From NCBI GenBank assembly GCA_024234875.1, contig JACKNM010000027.1:1-49581 (forward strand): a DNA stretch of 49,581 nt. Direction: 5' to 3'. Made by a program: the position numbers and the translations under genes. The notes under the pieces are model-generated. The model was not told where the DNA came from, did not search any database, and saw nothing but the letters and a program-made list of their open reading frames with translations. Below are positions 8,755-16,478 of this stretch, in pieces (position 1 is the stretch's first letter; every line of letters begins with the position of its first letter). The stretch comes from Ectothiorhodospiraceae bacterium (GTDB taxonomy: Bacteria > Pseudomonadota > Gammaproteobacteria > HK1).

Positions 8755-9729
8755 ATGCTGATCAAGCGCCCAGAGGACATTCGTCCTTCGGAGATCACCG
8801 ACGAGGCGGTATTTCGTAGCCGTCGGACCTTCCTGCGCACCGCGGCGGTCGCCGGGGTGGCCACGGCGGGGCTCGGCCTGGCCGCCACGCGCGGCGTGCG
8901 GGCGCTCGCCACCCACCCCGATGTCGCCGCCGGCGAGAAGATCCCGAACGTGGTGGAGAGCGCCTACAAGGTCGACGAGGCGCTCACGCCCTTCGAGAGC
9001 GTGACCACCTACAACAACTTCTACGAGTTCGGCACCGACAAGGGCGACCCGGTGGCGAGATCGGGGAAGTTCGAGCCGCGGCCCTGGTCGGTGAAGGTCT
9101 CGGGCGAGTGCGAGAAGCCGGGTGAGGTCGACCTCGACGCGCTGCTCGCGCCGCACCAGCTCGAGGAGCGCATCTATCGGTTGCGATGCGTCGAGGCGTG
9201 GTCGATGGTGGTGCCCTGGGTCGCGGTCCCGCTGGGACCCTTGCTCGCGCGATTCGCGCCGACGTCGAAGGCGAAGTACGTCGCGTTCAAGACCGTGTAC
9301 CGCCCGGACCAGATGCCGGGGCAGCGCAGCGGCTTCATCGACTGGCCCTACGTCGAGGGGCTTCGGATCGACGAGGCGACCCACCCGTTGACGGTGCTCG
9401 CGGTGGGCGTCTACGGGCAGGTGCTGCCCAACCAGAACGGCGCCCCGCTGCGACTGGTCGTGCCCTGGAAGTACGGCTTCAAGAGCATCAAGTCGATCGT
9501 CTCGATCGAGTTCACCGAGAAGGAGCCGCCGACGACCTGGAACATCCAGGGGCCGAGCGAGTACGGCTTCTACGCCAACGTGAACCCCGAGGTCGACCAC
9601 CCACGCTGGTCGCAGAGTCGCGAGCGTCGGATCGGCGAGCTGTTCCGGCGCGAGACGTTGATGTTCAACGGCTACGCCGACGAGGTCGCGTCGCTGTACG
9701 CGGGGATGGACCTGGCCAAGCACTACTGA
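8755..9729 (+). CDS. msrP: protein-methionine-sulfoxide reductase catalytic subunit MsrP
   Basis: A 324-residue periplasmic molybdopterin enzyme (YedY family) that reduces both R- and S-methionine sulfoxide in envelope proteins. A twin-arginine signal is visible (SRRTFLR, residues 22-28, then a hydrophobic stretch to about residue 50), as expected for a cofactor-loaded protein exported by Tat. The molybdenum-ligating cysteine is at residue 145 in RLRCVEAWSMVVPW. The typical NNFYEFG and PWKYGFKS motifs are present. Length matches E. coli MsrP (334). msrQ follows after 41 bases and supplies its electrons. Confidence 0.96.
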   Translation: MLIKRPEDIRPSEITDEAVFRSRRTFLRTAAVAGVATAGLGLAATRGVRALATHPDVAAGEKIPNVVESAYKVDEALTPFESVTTYNNFYEFGTDKGDPVARSGKFEPRPWSVKVSGECEKPGEVDLDALLAPHQLEERIYRLRCVEAWSMVVPWVAVPLGPLLARFAPTSKAKYVAFKTVYRPDQMPGQRSGFIDWPYVEGLRIDEATHPLTVLAVGVYGQVLPNQNGAPLRLVVPWKYGFKSIKSIVSIEFTEKEPPTTWNIQGPSEYGFYANVNPEVDHPRWSQSRERRIGELFRRETLMFNGYADEVASLYAGMDLAKHY

Positions 9730-9770
9730 CGCGGTCGGGTGGCGGCGCAACAGGGGATGAGAGCAAGACG

Positions 9771-10448
9771 ATGAGCCCGGCGGCGCGCGTGCGCGCACTC
9801 AAGCTGACGACGTTCGCGGCCGCGGGGGCGCCGTTGGTGGCCCTGACAGCGGCGGCGCTCGGCGGCGGTCTGGGTGCCAACCCGGTCGAGACGATCACCC
9901 ACGAGACCGGTGAGTGGGGCCTGCGCCTGCTGCTCGCGACGCTGGCGGTGACGCCGCTTCGCCGCCTCACCGGATGGCAGCTCCTGGGCCGTGTTCGACG
10001 CATGCTCGGGTTGTGGTCGTTCTTCTACGTCGGCGTCCACTTCGCGACCTACGCCGTCCTCGACGCCGGCCTCGACCTCGGCTTCATCGTCGAGGACATC
10101 GTCAAGCGGCCATACATCACGGTCGGCTTCGCCACCCTCGTGATGCTCGTTCCACTCGCTGTCACCTCCACCGATGGCGCGGTGCGTCGCCTCGGCGGGC
10201 GGCGGTGGCGCGCGCTGCACCGCCTCGCCTACCTCGCCGGCGTCGGCGGGGTGGTCCACTTCCTCTGGCTGGTGAAGGCGGATCTGCTCGAGCCGCTGGT
10301 CTACCTGGTGGTGCTGACGGGACTGCTGGCGGCCCGAATCCCCGCAGTTTCCAGCGCGCTCGGTCGATGGCGGGCCACCCCGGCGCGCAGACCCGACCAG
10401 GGACGAGCCCGCGCCACGCTCGCGCCACGAGGCAGCGAGGGCGTCTGA
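9771..10448 (+). CDS. msrQ: haem-binding membrane subunit MsrQ
   Basis: A 225-residue integral membrane b-type cytochrome of the ferric-reductase-like transmembrane family (YedZ). It passes quinol or flavin-derived electrons to periplasmic MsrP. About six hydrophobic segments are visible. Candidate haem-ligand histidines are in FYVGVHFATYAVL, LHRLAYLAGVGGVVHFLW and the earlier THETGEWGLRLLL. PLRRLTGW is the usual loop motif. The C-terminal 30 residues are basic and cytoplasmic. ATG 9771 is chosen by length and family start; the ribosome site is weak. It forms a two-gene operon with msrP. Confidence 0.94.
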   Translation: MSPAARVRALKLTTFAAAGAPLVALTAAALGGGLGANPVETITHETGEWGLRLLLATLAVTPLRRLTGWQLLGRVRRMLGLWSFFYVGVHFATYAVLDAGLDLGFIVEDIVKRPYITVGFATLVMLVPLAVTSTDGAVRRLGGRRWRALHRLAYLAGVGGVVHFLWLVKADLLEPLVYLVVLTGLLAARIPAVSSALGRWRATPARRPDQGRARATLAPRGSEGV

Positions 10449-10462
10449 CCACGAGGGATCCG

Positions 10463-10491
10463 GCCGCGCCGAAGCGAGGCCTCGGCGTGGC
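10463..10491 (+). terminator. hairpin after msrPQ
   Basis: A 10-bp stem (10463-10472 with 10482-10491, one G-U pair) with a 9-nt loop starts 15 bases after the msrQ stop. No T-tract follows, so this is a tentative terminator. The remaining sequence to 10565 shows nothing else clear. Confidence 0.35.
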
Positions 10492-10565
10492 GTCGCCCGC
10501 GTCGGGATGGTAGCTTGCGTCGCGGTCGCGATCCGCGGCCCACGCCACGGCGAAGCTCGGCACAG

Positions 10566-11177
10566 ATGGATCAGCGGCGCTCACCGAAGTCGACCCGTCG
10601 TCGCGGCGACCTCGACCCGGAGGACGTGGCGCTCTTCCGACGTACGGTCGGCGAGGTGCGCCCGGTGCGGCACGATCGCGTTCACGAGCCCTTTGCCGGC
10701 GGGCGGGCGCCGGCGCGCCCTCGGCCGCGGCCGGCCCGCGACCTCGAGGCCGCGGGCGAGGCGCGGGCGCTGCCCGATCCGGTCGGTCATCCGACGGCGG
10801 GGCTCGGCGAGTCGCTGTGGCATGCGCGGCCCGGGGTCTCCACCCGCGACCTCGCGCGCCTGCGCCGCGGCAAGATTTCCCAGGAGCGCGAGCTCGACCT
10901 GCACGGGATGCGGGTGGCCGAGGCGAGGCCACTGCTCGCGCAGTTCCTCGACGAGGCGCGCCGCGACCACGTGCGCTGCGTGCGCATCGTCCATGGCAAG
11001 GGTCTGCGCTCGGCCCAGGCCCAACCGGTGATCAAGAGTCAGGTCGACCGCTGGCTGCGGCTGCAGCCGGACGTCCTCGCGTTCTGCTCCGCCCGACCCT
11101 GTGACGGCGGCACCGGCGCGCTGTACGTGCTGCTCAGCCGCGGACCCGCGGCCCCACCCCACGCCGCCCGTCGGTGA
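10566..11177 (+). CDS. Smr/MutS2-domain protein (SmrA-like)
   Basis: A 203-residue protein with a C-terminal Smr domain: ELDLHGMRVAEARPLLAQFLDEAR, then VRIVHGKGLRS and a closing VLAFCSARPCDGGTGALYVLL (about residues 105-195). The LDLHG and HGKG motifs are the expected active elements of Smr endonucleases, which act on branched DNA or on RNA; which applies here cannot be told. The N-terminal half is basic and probably disordered. ATG 10566 (MDQRRSPKS) is preferred over an in-frame ATG 51 bases upstream because it fits the family start. The stop overlaps the GTG start of the LacI gene. Confidence 0.88.
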   Translation: MDQRRSPKSTRRRGDLDPEDVALFRRTVGEVRPVRHDRVHEPFAGGRAPARPRPRPARDLEAAGEARALPDPVGHPTAGLGESLWHARPGVSTRDLARLRRGKISQERELDLHGMRVAEARPLLAQFLDEARRDHVRCVRIVHGKGLRSAQAQPVIKSQVDRWLRLQPDVLAFCSARPCDGGTGALYVLLSRGPAAPPHAARR

Positions 11178-12193
11178 CCCGCCGGCGGGTCACCCTCGAC
11201 GACGTGGCGCGGCTGGTCGGGGTCTCCGCGGCCACCGTGTCGCGCTTCGTGAACGATCCGTCGAAAGTGCGCGAGCACCTTCGCGGGCCGATTCAGGCCG
11301 CAATCGACGAGCTGGCCTACGTTCCGCACGGTGGCGCGCGATCGCTCGCCTCGCGCCGGTCCAGGATGATCGGGGCCGTGTTCCCCTCGCTGCAGACCTC
11401 GCTCTTCGGCGGCGCCCTGGACGCGCTACAGAACGCGATCGCCAGCGAGGGGTACACCGTGGTGGTGGCGTCGTCGGACTACGACCCGGCCTGCGAGGCG
11501 CATCAGGTCCAGACGCTGCTCGCCAACGGCGTCGATGGGCTGATGTTGGTCGGCGCCGCGCGCGATCCGCGAATCCACGAGCTCATCGCGCGCAAGGGCG
11601 TCCCCTGCGTGATCACCTGGGTCTCGCAGAGCGACACCGCGTTTCCCTGCATCGGTTTCGACAACCACCGCGCGGCATTCGACGTCACCAACCACCTGCT
11701 CGACCTCGGTCACCGGCGATTCGGAGTGATCTCGGGCCGGCTCGAGCACAACGATCGCGGACAGGCCCGACTCGCCGGGGTGCGCGCCGCCCTCGCCGCG
11801 CGCGGGCTCGCGCTCGCCCCGGAGCAGATCGTCTACACGCGGTTCGGCGTGGCCGAGGGCCGCGAGGCCTTCCACCACCTGATGCTACGGACACCGCGAC
11901 CGACGGCCATCGTCTGCGGCGCCGAGCCGTTCGCCTACGGCGCCATCTTCGAGGCCGCGGAGGCCGGCATCGCGGTTCCGCGCGAGGTCTCGATCACGGG
12001 CTTCGACGACATGTGGCTCGCCTCGCAGATCACGCCCGCGCTCACCACCGTGCGCACCCCGCGCGCGCGGATGGGGGGGATGGCCGGCGAGTACCTGCTC
12101 TCGGTGCTCGGCGGGGAGACACCGACGACGCCGCGTCCCCTGCCCTACGAGCTCATCGTCCGGCGCTCGACTGGCCCCGCGCCGCTGGCGTGA
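11174..12193 (+). CDS. LacI-family transcriptional regulator
   Basis: A 339-residue regulator. An N-terminal helix-turn-helix (VTLDDVARLVGVSAATVSRFVN, residues 6-27) and hinge helix (ARSLASRRSRMIGAVFP) lead into a periplasmic-binding-protein-like sensor domain (FPSLQTSLFGGALDAL, then GFDDMWLASQITPALTTVRTP). The family normally represses sugar-uptake or catabolic genes and responds to a small carbohydrate. It starts at a GTG that overlaps the smr stop as GTGA, so translation is coupled. No sugar genes are nearby, so its targets are not evident from the window. Confidence 0.93.
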   Translation: MTRRRVTLDDVARLVGVSAATVSRFVNDPSKVREHLRGPIQAAIDELAYVPHGGARSLASRRSRMIGAVFPSLQTSLFGGALDALQNAIASEGYTVVVASSDYDPACEAHQVQTLLANGVDGLMLVGAARDPRIHELIARKGVPCVITWVSQSDTAFPCIGFDNHRAAFDVTNHLLDLGHRRFGVISGRLEHNDRGQARLAGVRAALAARGLALAPEQIVYTRFGVAEGREAFHHLMLRTPRPTAIVCGAEPFAYGAIFEAAEAGIAVPREVSITGFDDMWLASQITPALTTVRTPRARMGGMAGEYLLSVLGGETPTTPRPLPYELIVRRSTGPAPLA

Positions 12194-12350
12194 CGGGTAC
12201 GGCGGCAGTTGGGCACCGTCGCCGCCGCCGGCAGGCTCGGTCTCGCGGCTCCAGGATTCTGGTGCGTGCTCGGCGGCCATCGCCGGGGCGGCGGAGCGCG
12301 GAGGTGCCGGAGAAGGCGCAGGGACGGGGAAGTCTCGGGGGGCTACCGAC

Positions 12351-12415
12351 GGGAGGCGGGCCGCTCCCCCAGCCGAACCCCTCTTTCGGGGGGTTCCCGG
12401 CTCGGCCCGCCTCCC
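12351..12415. terminator. 65-nt nested palindrome between convergent genes
   Basis: An outer perfect 12-bp inverted repeat (12351-12362 with 12404-12415) encloses an inner stem: 12371-12381 pairs with 12390-12402 apart from a 2-nt bulge, with an 8-nt loop. It is centred in the 348-base gene-free stretch 12194-12541 between lacI (plus) and the lipoprotein gene (minus). A bidirectional terminator is the simplest reading. I see nothing else firm in that stretch. Confidence 0.55.
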
Positions 12416-12541
12416 TGTACGCCGAGCCCATCCCTGGGACTCCTTGCGTACGGGGCATGACGTTAGCGCCGGAGTCGGCCCTACCGGTGTGGCAAAACTC
12501 ACATCCGGAGTGATTTCGTATCGCCGCGGGTGCGCAGCACC

Positions 12542-12967
12542 TCAGGGACAGGCCGCCCCCTGATCGAGGATCGCCCGGCGCAGCTCGCGCAGCGACGCCT
12601 CGAGTGCCGGATCCCAGCGCGTCGCGGTGACCACGGTCGGCCCGTCGGCTGCCGGAGCGTGGAGCTCGATCGAGAGACCGCGACGATTGGCGAGGAACAC
12701 GGTGCGGTCGAGCCCGACGCCGACGTCGGCCTCGATGCGGGCGCGCTCGACGCCAGCCTCCAACTCGCCACGGACCCGGTAGCCGGCGGGTCGCAGACAG
12801 CGCTCGAGGTAGTCGACGACCACCCGGTAGGTCGCCCGCAGCGGTCGTGGTGACTCGAAGGTTACGTGCGTCGGCTCCGGTGTCGGGGCGAGGGATACGG
12901 TGCCGCAGCCGCCGAGCATCGCGGCCACCACCGCCGCAGCGGCCACCACCATCCCGAGTCGTTTCAC
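12542..12967 (-). CDS. small putative lipoprotein
   Basis: A 141-residue protein with a lipoprotein signal: basic VKRLG start, hydrophobic run, and lipobox MLGGC with the acylated cysteine near residue 21. The mature part (about 120 residues) has no family I recognise; it carries paired hydrophobic strands and ends with a cysteine (QGAACP). The GTG at 12967 overlaps the truD stop (GTGA), so it is translationally coupled to truD and belongs to the end of the isp-truD operon. Residue 2 after the Cys is Gly-Thr, not Asp, so outer-membrane sorting is likely. Function unknown. Confidence 0.72.
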   Translation of the reverse strand: MKRLGMVVAAAAVVAAMLGGCGTVSLAPTPEPTHVTFESPRPLRATYRVVVDYLERCLRPAGYRVRGELEAGVERARIEADVGVGLDRTVFLANRRGLSIELHAPAADGPTVVTATRWDPALEASLRELRRAILDQGAACP

Positions 12968-14028
12968 GGCGCCGCCTCGACATCGCGAACGATCTCGCGC
13001 AGGACCGCCGTCGCGTAGGCGCCGGCACCGAGCGAGAACGCGAGCGTCAGGTCGGGGCCCGACCACGCGTGGTCGAGGTCACGGACACTGACCCGGAGCG
13101 CGCGCCGTTCCTCTGCCGACACCGCCTCCAGACCCGCGCACCAGCACTCACAGCCGGTGAGGGCGGCGCGCTCCGCCGCCGCCGCCTCGGCCGTCGACGA
13201 CGGCGCACCGGCGCCCCACAGCGGACCGCTCGGATGGACGTCCGCCGCCGCCACCCGGGCGACGATGTCGGCATCGACGGTCTCGACCGCGAAGTGGCTC
13301 CGTGAGCCGTCGAGCACCGCGCGCTCACCGGGCAGCACGCGCGCCCACGTTCCTGCCGCGACCCGCGCCGCGAGCACGCGGTTGAACAGCACCGAGCGCG
13401 CCGCCGACAGCACCATCGCCCGCAGCCGCGGGCGCCCTCCTCGGGTGAGCGCGGCCCGGGCGGCGTCGACGTTCGCCCCGTCGCGACCGAAGCGCTGCGG
13501 ACCGAAGTAGCTCGGCGCGCCCAGCGCCGCCAGCGCGTCGAGCCGGTCCGCCATCGCCGCGGGCGACGCGGTGCAGCGACGCAGCACGATACGAAAACGA
13601 TTCCCGCGCAGGCTTCCCCGGCGCAGCTTGCGCCGGGTGCGGGTGGCCTCCAGGACGCGCACGCCCTCGACGTCGAGCGCGGACCAGTCGGGCTCGGGGC
13701 GGCCGCGCAGATCGACCGTGAACCATTGTCGGGTCACCGCGTGGCGATCCTTCAGGCCCGCGAAGCCGACGTCGACCGACCGCGCGCCGGCGAGCGCGGC
13801 GAGACGACCGGCGACCCACTCGGTGTTGGCGCCTCGCTTCTCCACCCACAGCATCGCGTGGCCGCCGTCACCGTCCGGCACCCAGCCGAGGATCTCCTCG
13901 ACCTCGAAGTCCTCCGGGCTGGCCCGCGAGACCGCCTCCCCGACCGGGCCGCCGTGCGCGAACGGCAACGCGTCGAACGGGATCCACGGATCGACCGGCG
14001 GCGGCTCCGCGGGTGTGGTCTGGCTCAT
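12964..14028 (-). CDS. truD: tRNA pseudouridine(13) synthase
   Basis: A 354-residue enzyme that isomerises U13 to pseudouridine in tRNA-Glu and others. The catalytic aspartate is residue 94 in the family motif FAGLKDRHAVTRQ. Other TruD features are the N-terminal EDFEVEEI and the GNRFRIVLR and PSYFGPQRFGRDG segments. Length matches E. coli TruD (349). Its ATG overlaps the ispF stop (ATGA), and its stop overlaps the lipoprotein start, giving an unbroken coupled chain. Confidence 0.96.
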   Translation of the reverse strand: MSQTTPAEPPPVDPWIPFDALPFAHGGPVGEAVSRASPEDFEVEEILGWVPDGDGGHAMLWVEKRGANTEWVAGRLAALAGARSVDVGFAGLKDRHAVTRQWFTVDLRGRPEPDWSALDVEGVRVLEATRTRRKLRRGSLRGNRFRIVLRRCTASPAAMADRLDALAALGAPSYFGPQRFGRDGANVDAARAALTRGGRPRLRAMVLSAARSVLFNRVLAARVAAGTWARVLPGERAVLDGSRSHFAVETVDADIVARVAAADVHPSGPLWGAGAPSSTAEAAAAERAALTGCECWCAGLEAVSAEERRALRVSVRDLDHAWSGPDLTLAFSLGAGAYATAVLREIVRDVEAAP

Positions 14029-14498
14029 CGTGAGTCGATCAGGGCGACGGCGATCGACGCGATACCCTCGCCGCGGCCGGTGAAGCCCATGTGCTCGGTG
14101 GTCGTCGCCTTGACCCCGACCGCGCCGACCTCGAGCCCGAGGTCGGCGGCGATCCGCGCCCGCATCTCCGGCACGTGGGGAGCGATCCGCGGCGCCTGGG
14201 CGATGATCGTGAGGTCCACGTTCACGATCTGGAATCCGTGCTCGGCGACCAGCGCCCGCACCCGGCGCAGCAGCAACCGACTGTCGATGCCTCGATAGTC
14301 GGCGCTGGAGTCCGGGAAATGCATCCCGATGTCCCCGAGCGCGGCGGCCCCGAGCAGCGCGTCGCAGAGCGCGTGCAATGCGACGTCGCCGTCGGAGTGT
14401 GCGGCGAGGCCACGCGGATGGTCGATTCGTACCCCACCGAGGACCAGCGGCACGCCGTCGGCGAACCGATGCGCGTCGAAACCCTGACCGATTCGCAC
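14025..14498 (-). CDS. ispF: 2-C-methyl-D-erythritol 2,4-cyclodiphosphate synthase
   Basis: A 157-residue trimeric zinc enzyme of the MEP isoprenoid pathway that cyclises CDP-ME 2-phosphate with loss of CMP. Metal ligands are visible: Asp8 and His10 in GFDAH and His42 in ALHALCDALLGAAALGDIG. The C-terminal motif KATTTEHMGFTGRGEGIA is complete. The start is GTG at 14498, supported by a GGAGG just upstream. ispD lies 19 bases upstream, the usual arrangement. Confidence 0.97.
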   Translation of the reverse strand: MRIGQGFDAHRFADGVPLVLGGVRIDHPRGLAAHSDGDVALHALCDALLGAAALGDIGMHFPDSSADYRGIDSRLLLRRVRALVAEHGFQIVNVDLTIIAQAPRIAPHVPEMRARIAADLGLEVGAVGVKATTTEHMGFTGRGEGIASIAVALIDSR

Positions 14499-14517
14499 CC
14501 CTACCTCCTGCCCGCCG

Positions 14518-15234
14518 TCAGTCGTCGGCGCCCTGCGCCGCCAGTATCTGCTCGCCGAGCGCCATGTCCGCCGGATGGGTGATCTTGAGGTTGTCGGCGT
14601 GCCCGACGACGAGGCGGGCCGCGAGCCCCGCGTCCTCCATCGCCTGCGCCTCGTCGGTCACCGTGCGCCCGGCGTCCTCGGCCGACCGCAGGGCGGCGCG
14701 GAGCTGACCGAGGCGGAACACCTGTGGGGTCAGCGCGTGCCACAGGTGGTCGCGGCTCACCGTCTGCGCCACCCGCCCCTCCGGGTCCGCCCGCTTCATG
14801 GTGTCGCGCACCGGCATCGCCAGCACCGCGCCGACCGCGTCGGCCAGCGCGACATCGAGGAGCACGCGCAGGTCGTCGGGCCGCAGACAGGGTCGCGCCG
14901 CGTCGTGCACCGCGACCCAGTCGTGCGACTCTCCGGCGCGGACGAGCCAGTCGAGCGCCGCCAACACCGAGGCCTGCCGGGTGTCGCCGCCGACCACCGT
15001 CCACAGCGCGCAGTGGAGCCGGGGCCTGGCCGCCGACCAGTGCGCGTCGTCCTCGCGCAGCGCCACCACCACGCCGTGGACGCGCGGGTCGGAGGCGACG
15101 CGCTGCACCGCCCGCGCGACGATCGGCCGGCCGCCGAGCTCGAGGTACTGCTTCGGCGTCGCATGCCCCATCCGCGACCCCGTGCCGGCCGCCGGGACCA
15201 CCGCCCACACCCGCGGCCGCGCCGGCGGGCTCAC
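14518..15234 (-). CDS. ispD: 2-C-methyl-D-erythritol 4-phosphate cytidylyltransferase
   Basis: A 238-residue cytidylyltransferase of the MEP pathway; it joins MEP and CTP to give CDP-ME. The nucleotide-binding motif VPAAGTGSRMGHATPKQY (about residues 13-30) with the triphosphate-contacting Arg and Lys is intact. VHDAARPCLRPDD and the closing LVVGHADNLKITHPADMALGE are also typical. The GTG start at 15234 overlaps the stop of the upstream dehydrogenase (GTGA). The frame is open well upstream, but that part overlaps the dehydrogenase and is not IspD-like. In most gammaproteobacteria ftsB would be directly upstream; here another gene is between. Confidence 0.96.
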   Translation of the reverse strand: MSPPARPRVWAVVPAAGTGSRMGHATPKQYLELGGRPIVARAVQRVASDPRVHGVVVALREDDAHWSAARPRLHCALWTVVGGDTRQASVLAALDWLVRAGESHDWVAVHDAARPCLRPDDLRVLLDVALADAVGAVLAMPVRDTMKRADPEGRVAQTVSRDHLWHALTPQVFRLGQLRAALRSAEDAGRTVTDEAQAMEDAGLAARLVVGHADNLKITHPADMALGEQILAAQGADD

Positions 15235-16136
15235 CGGGCGTCCGGGTCGCCGACCCGGCGGCGCGCACGCGCCGCCTCGAGGACCGCGGCGTCGTCCTCG
15301 CCGCCGAGCCCGCGGTCGAGCGTCTCGTCGAACAACTGCCGGGCCTGCGCCCCGATCGCCATCTCGAAGCCCTCGCCGCGCGCCATCTCCAACGCCAGTG
15401 CGAGGTCCTTGTGGAGGATCCGGGTGTGGGCCCGAGGCGCGTAGTCCCCGGCGAAGGCGCGGCGCAGACGGTCCTCGACCACCCAGCTCTGGCCGGAGCT
15501 CGCCGCCACGACGTCCAGCATCACGCCGGGGTCGAGACCCGCCGCCTCGCCGATCGCGAGCGCCTCCGCCCCGGCGGCGAGCTGGATGCCGGCGAGGAGG
15601 TTGTTGACGAGCTTCATCCGCGCGCCGTCGCCGGGACGCGCGGAGATGCGGAAGCGGCGGTGCCCGAGCGCCGCCAGCACCGGCTCGGCCCGCGCCAGAT
15701 CGGCATCGTCCCCCGCCAGCATCAGCGACAGCTCGCCGCTCGCGGCGCGCGCCGGACCACCGGAGATCGGCGCGTCGATCGGGCACGCGCCGGCGGCGGC
15801 GATCCGCGCCGCGAGGCGGGTCGCATCGTCGGGACCGATGGTGCTGCAAAGCGCCACCGGCGTCCCGGGCCGCCAACCGGCCGACGCCGGCGCCGGCTCG
15901 GTGAACAGGGCCGACTCGATCTGGCGCGCGTCGACCACCACCACCAGGATCATGTCGCTGCCGGCGGCGAGCGCTCGGGCGTCGTCGACGACCCGCGCCC
16001 CGGCGCCAGCCGCCGCCGCGGCGGCCGCCCCGTCGACATCGCGCGCGAGAACCTCGAAGCCGGCCCGGAGCAGGCTCGCCGCCATCGGCAGGCCCATGTT
16101 CCCGGTGCCCACGACACCGACGGTGCGAATCGCCAT
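15231..16136 (-). CDS. NAD(P)-dependent beta-hydroxyacid dehydrogenase
   Basis: A 301-residue protein of the 3-hydroxyisobutyrate/tartronate-semialdehyde/threonate dehydrogenase family. The Rossmann motif VGVVGTGNMGLPMA (residues 6-19), the substrate-binding DAPISGGPARAASGEL (about 121-135) and the catalytic lysine (Lys175 in ARMKLVNNLL) are all present, so it should be active on a short beta-hydroxyacid. The exact substrate cannot be read from the sequence. It is fitted tightly between ftsB (1-nt overlap, TGATG) and ispD (4-nt overlap), an unusual position for this family. Confidence 0.9.
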   Translation of the reverse strand: MAIRTVGVVGTGNMGLPMAASLLRAGFEVLARDVDGAAAAAAAGAGARVVDDARALAAGSDMILVVVVDARQIESALFTEPAPASAGWRPGTPVALCSTIGPDDATRLAARIAAAGACPIDAPISGGPARAASGELSLMLAGDDADLARAEPVLAALGHRRFRISARPGDGARMKLVNNLLAGIQLAAGAEALAIGEAAGLDPGVMLDVVAASSGQSWVVEDRLRRAFAGDYAPRAHTRILHKDLALALEMARGEGFEMAIGAQARQLFDETLDRGLGGEDDAAVLEAARARRRVGDPDAR

Positions 16137-16414
16137 CAGGGAGCTACGAGCTGGTAGAACGTCTCGCCGCGCCGGATCATGCCGAGCTCGCGCCGCGCGC
16201 GCTCCTCGACCATCTCGAGGCCGGACTTCAGATCCAGCACCTCGGCATCGAGCACCTGGTTTCGCGCTCGGAGCGCGGCGTTCTCGGTCTTCTGCGCCGC
16301 GATGCCCTGCTCCAGGCGGTGCACCGCCGCCAGCCCGTCGTCGGCGATCCAGATGCGGGCCTGGAGCGCGAGCAGCAGCACCAGCAGGCAGATGTTGACG
16401 GCGCGGACGAACAT
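16136..16414 (-). CDS. ftsB: cell division protein FtsB
   Basis: A 92-residue bitopic inner-membrane protein of the FtsQLB divisome subcomplex that helps activate septal peptidoglycan synthesis. A short N-terminus leads into one membrane helix (about residues 5-22). A periplasmic leucine-zipper-like coiled coil follows (about 30-70), then the conserved ERARRELGMIRRGETFYQLV. ATG 16414 fits the family; the upstream extension of the frame is Arg/Ser-rich and not FtsB-like. It lies 64 bases downstream of eno, as usual. Confidence 0.92.
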   Translation of the reverse strand: MFVRAVNICLLVLLLALQARIWIADDGLAAVHRLEQGIAAQKTENAALRARNQVLDAEVLDLKSGLEMVEERARRELGMIRRGETFYQLVAP

Positions 16415-16478
16415 GCGTGGATCGTAGCCTGGATGGTCGACCGACGAAACGCGTGCTCGCCGGACGAGCCGGTCCCCC

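Noticed and set aside
12194..12541. A gene in the lacI-lipoprotein gap
   Set aside because: Open frames exist on both strands but are low-complexity and cross the 65-nt palindrome; none has a ribosome site or family features.
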